Both the position numbers and the translations under genes were made by a program. From positions 1-6,555 of the forward strand of contig NATO01000078.1 of assembly GCA_002085385.1 (NCBI GenBank): a stretch of 6,555 nt of DNA, in the 5' to 3' direction. Positions 5,610-6,555 of the stretch are shown in pieces. The notes beneath the pieces are model-generated. The model saw only the letters and a program-made list of their open reading frames with translations, was not told where the DNA came from and searched no databases. The stretch comes from a candidate division Zixibacteria bacterium 4484_93. Lineage in GTDB: Bacteria > UBP14 > UBA6098 > 4484-93. Each line of letters begins with the position of its first letter. Position 1 is the stretch's first letter.

Positions 5610-6524
5610 ATGCTTGCGAATCTTGCACACAGTTTTATTCTCACCGGCGGCTGGATTACCTTCCGGAAGATACTTTTTGTCTCGCTGAAGATAACAGGGA
5701 TTGTTTTTATCCTTATGATTATTGTGGAGATACTAGAGATAAGAGCCAAAGAATGGCTCGAAAAGAATATTGTAAAGCGGAGCTTTGTCCAGTATCTGTT
5801 AGCCTCGGTTCTGGGTATTATCCCCGGCTGTTCGGGGGCATTTCTTGCCGATTCGTTTTATATGTCGGGGGTGTTCAGTTTTGGCGCGATGACGGCGGCT
5901 CTCATTGCTACCAGTGGTGATGAGGCTTTTGTTATGCTTGCTATGGCGTCTGACCCGACGGTTTCTTTTGGAATCGGGCAGATTGCCGTTCTCTGGGGAG
6001 CGCTTTTTCTTCTGGGGATACTTTTTGGAGCGATTGGAGATACAATCGTCAGTCGGCTCGGGATACAGGTCTGCAAGAAGTGCGAGATTGCCTCTCATCC
6101 ACCTTATGATACGGGAAGATGGATTCATCTGCCTCATTTCCTCACGAAGCATATCTGGGAGCATATAATCAAAAAGCACATCTGGAAGATATTCCTATGG
6201 CTTTTCGGGAGTATTCTCGTTATCGAGGTGCTTGACTCCTCGTTTAATCTTCAGCAGTTGACGACGGACAATCTTGTCCTCGTGATGCTTCTGGCAGGTG
6301 TTGTCGGCATTGCGCCGATATCGGGACCGAACCTTCTCTTCCTGACACTCTTTGCCAAGGGGATGCTCCCCTTTTCTGTTCTTCTGGTAAATTCCATCGT
6401 TCAGGATGGGCACGGTCTGTTGCCACTTCTTGGGTTCTCGCTCGATGATTCTTTCAAACTCAAATTTTACAATCTGGTTGTCGGGTATCTTGTTGGGTTT
6501 CTGCTGCTATCGCTCGGCTTATGA
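5610..6524 (+). CDS. ArsP_2-like putative manganese / heavy-metal exporter
   Basis: A 304-residue inner-membrane protein with hydrophobic segments at about 17-42, 60-80, 85-112, 122-148, 190-210, 218-245, 250-268 and 286-303. It resembles the family named 'putative 10TM heavy-metal exporter' (ArsP_2) or 'putative manganese transporter' at NCBI. Support comes from 'LGIIPGCSGAF' (68-78), 'ATSGDEAFVML' (100-110), a cytosolic-type central loop, and 'KHIWKIFLWLF' (189-199), which recalls the family's 'KHTLKIFLF' segment. The second half repeats the pattern with 'GIAPISGPNLLFL' (233-245) and 'QDGHGLLPLLG' (265-275), suggesting an internal duplication. Possible metal ligands are C155 and C158 (CKKC), D104/E105, D266/H268, and the histidines at 163, 173, 176, 181, 185 and 190 in the central loop. 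Metal specificity is inferred from family naming only. The gene is divergent from the surface-protein gene, with a short leader and no riboswitch. Confidence 0.75.
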   Translation: MLANLAHSFILTGGWITFRKILFVSLKITGIVFILMIIVEILEIRAKEWLEKNIVKRSFVQYLLASVLGIIPGCSGAFLADSFYMSGVFSFGAMTAALIATSGDEAFVMLAMASDPTVSFGIGQIAVLWGALFLLGILFGAIGDTIVSRLGIQVCKKCEIASHPPYDTGRWIHLPHFLTKHIWEHIIKKHIWKIFLWLFGSILVIEVLDSSFNLQQLTTDNLVLVMLLAGVVGIAPISGPNLLFLTLFAKGMLPFSVLLVNSIVQDGHGLLPLLGFSLDDSFKLKFYNLVVGYLVGFLLLSLGL

Positions 6525-6531
6525 TATTTGC

Positions 6532-6537
6532 TTGACA
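6532..6537 (+). promoter_or_regulatory. Lone -35-like TTGACA at the right edge
   Basis: A perfect TTGACA lies 7 bases after the exporter stop codon. With a 17-base spacer the -10 box would begin at 6555, the last base of the window, so a promoter for the next gene can be neither confirmed nor excluded. No terminator hairpin is visible between 6525 and 6555. Confidence 0.2.
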
Positions 6538-6555
6538 TAGGCGGAAATTTTCTTA

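Noticed and set aside
1..6555. Mobile element, CRISPR array, toxin-antitoxin or phage system
   Set aside because: I saw no transposase, integrase, terminal or spaced repeats, tRNA or small two-gene toxin module anywhere in the window.

Overview
The window reads as a chromosomal piece of a Gram-negative bacterium, probably an FCB-group or uncultured candidate-phylum lineage (Zixibacteria, Cloacimonadota, Marinimicrobia, WOR-3/TA06-like). The main clue is the large minus-strand gene. It encodes an exported all-beta protein that ends in the 'YQNFPNPFNPQTKI ... GTYFYRL' module of about 90 residues, which is common in those lineages as a FlgD-like / type IX secretion (T9SS type A) sorting domain. 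The phylum is an inference; no rRNA or tRNA is present. I see no phage, IS, CRISPR or plasmid signature.

Layout from left to right. (1) Positions 1-974, minus strand: the N-terminal 324 codons of recN (DNA repair ATPase), cut by the left edge. (2) Positions 975-1060: a divergent intergenic region with a candidate promoter for each flanking gene, both placed so that transcripts would start at or within a few bases of the ATG. (3) Positions 1061-3009, plus strand: a translationally coupled pair (TGATG overlap) of a UlaG/NAPE-PLD-like metallo-beta-lactamase-fold hydrolase and a DUF401-family polytopic membrane protein. (4) Positions 3010-3062: a short convergent gap with a strong hairpin whose U-tract serves only the minus-strand gene. 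(5) Positions 3063-5513, minus strand: an 816-residue secreted multi-module protein with two MAM/jelly-roll-like modules, a CARDB-like module, a further beta module and the C-terminal sorting/FlgD-like module. (6) Positions 5514-5609: a compact divergent control region. Here a perfect TTGACA-17-TATAAT promoter (minus) and a TTGAAA-17-TATTAT promoter (plus) share almost the same -10 bases. (7) Positions 5610-6524, plus strand: a membrane protein resembling the ArsP_2 / 'putative manganese transporter' heavy-metal exporter family. The last 31 bases hold only a lone TTGACA.

Functionally this looks like ordinary chromosome with poorly characterised genes rather than one coherent defence or metabolic system. 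The points most worth a second look are the symmetric bidirectional promoter linking a surface protein to a metal exporter, the contrast between apparently leaderless genes (recN, hydrolase) and genes with Shine-Dalgarno sites (surface protein, exporter, DUF401), the coupled hydrolase-permease pair of unknown substrate, and the strong charge segregation in the exported protein.
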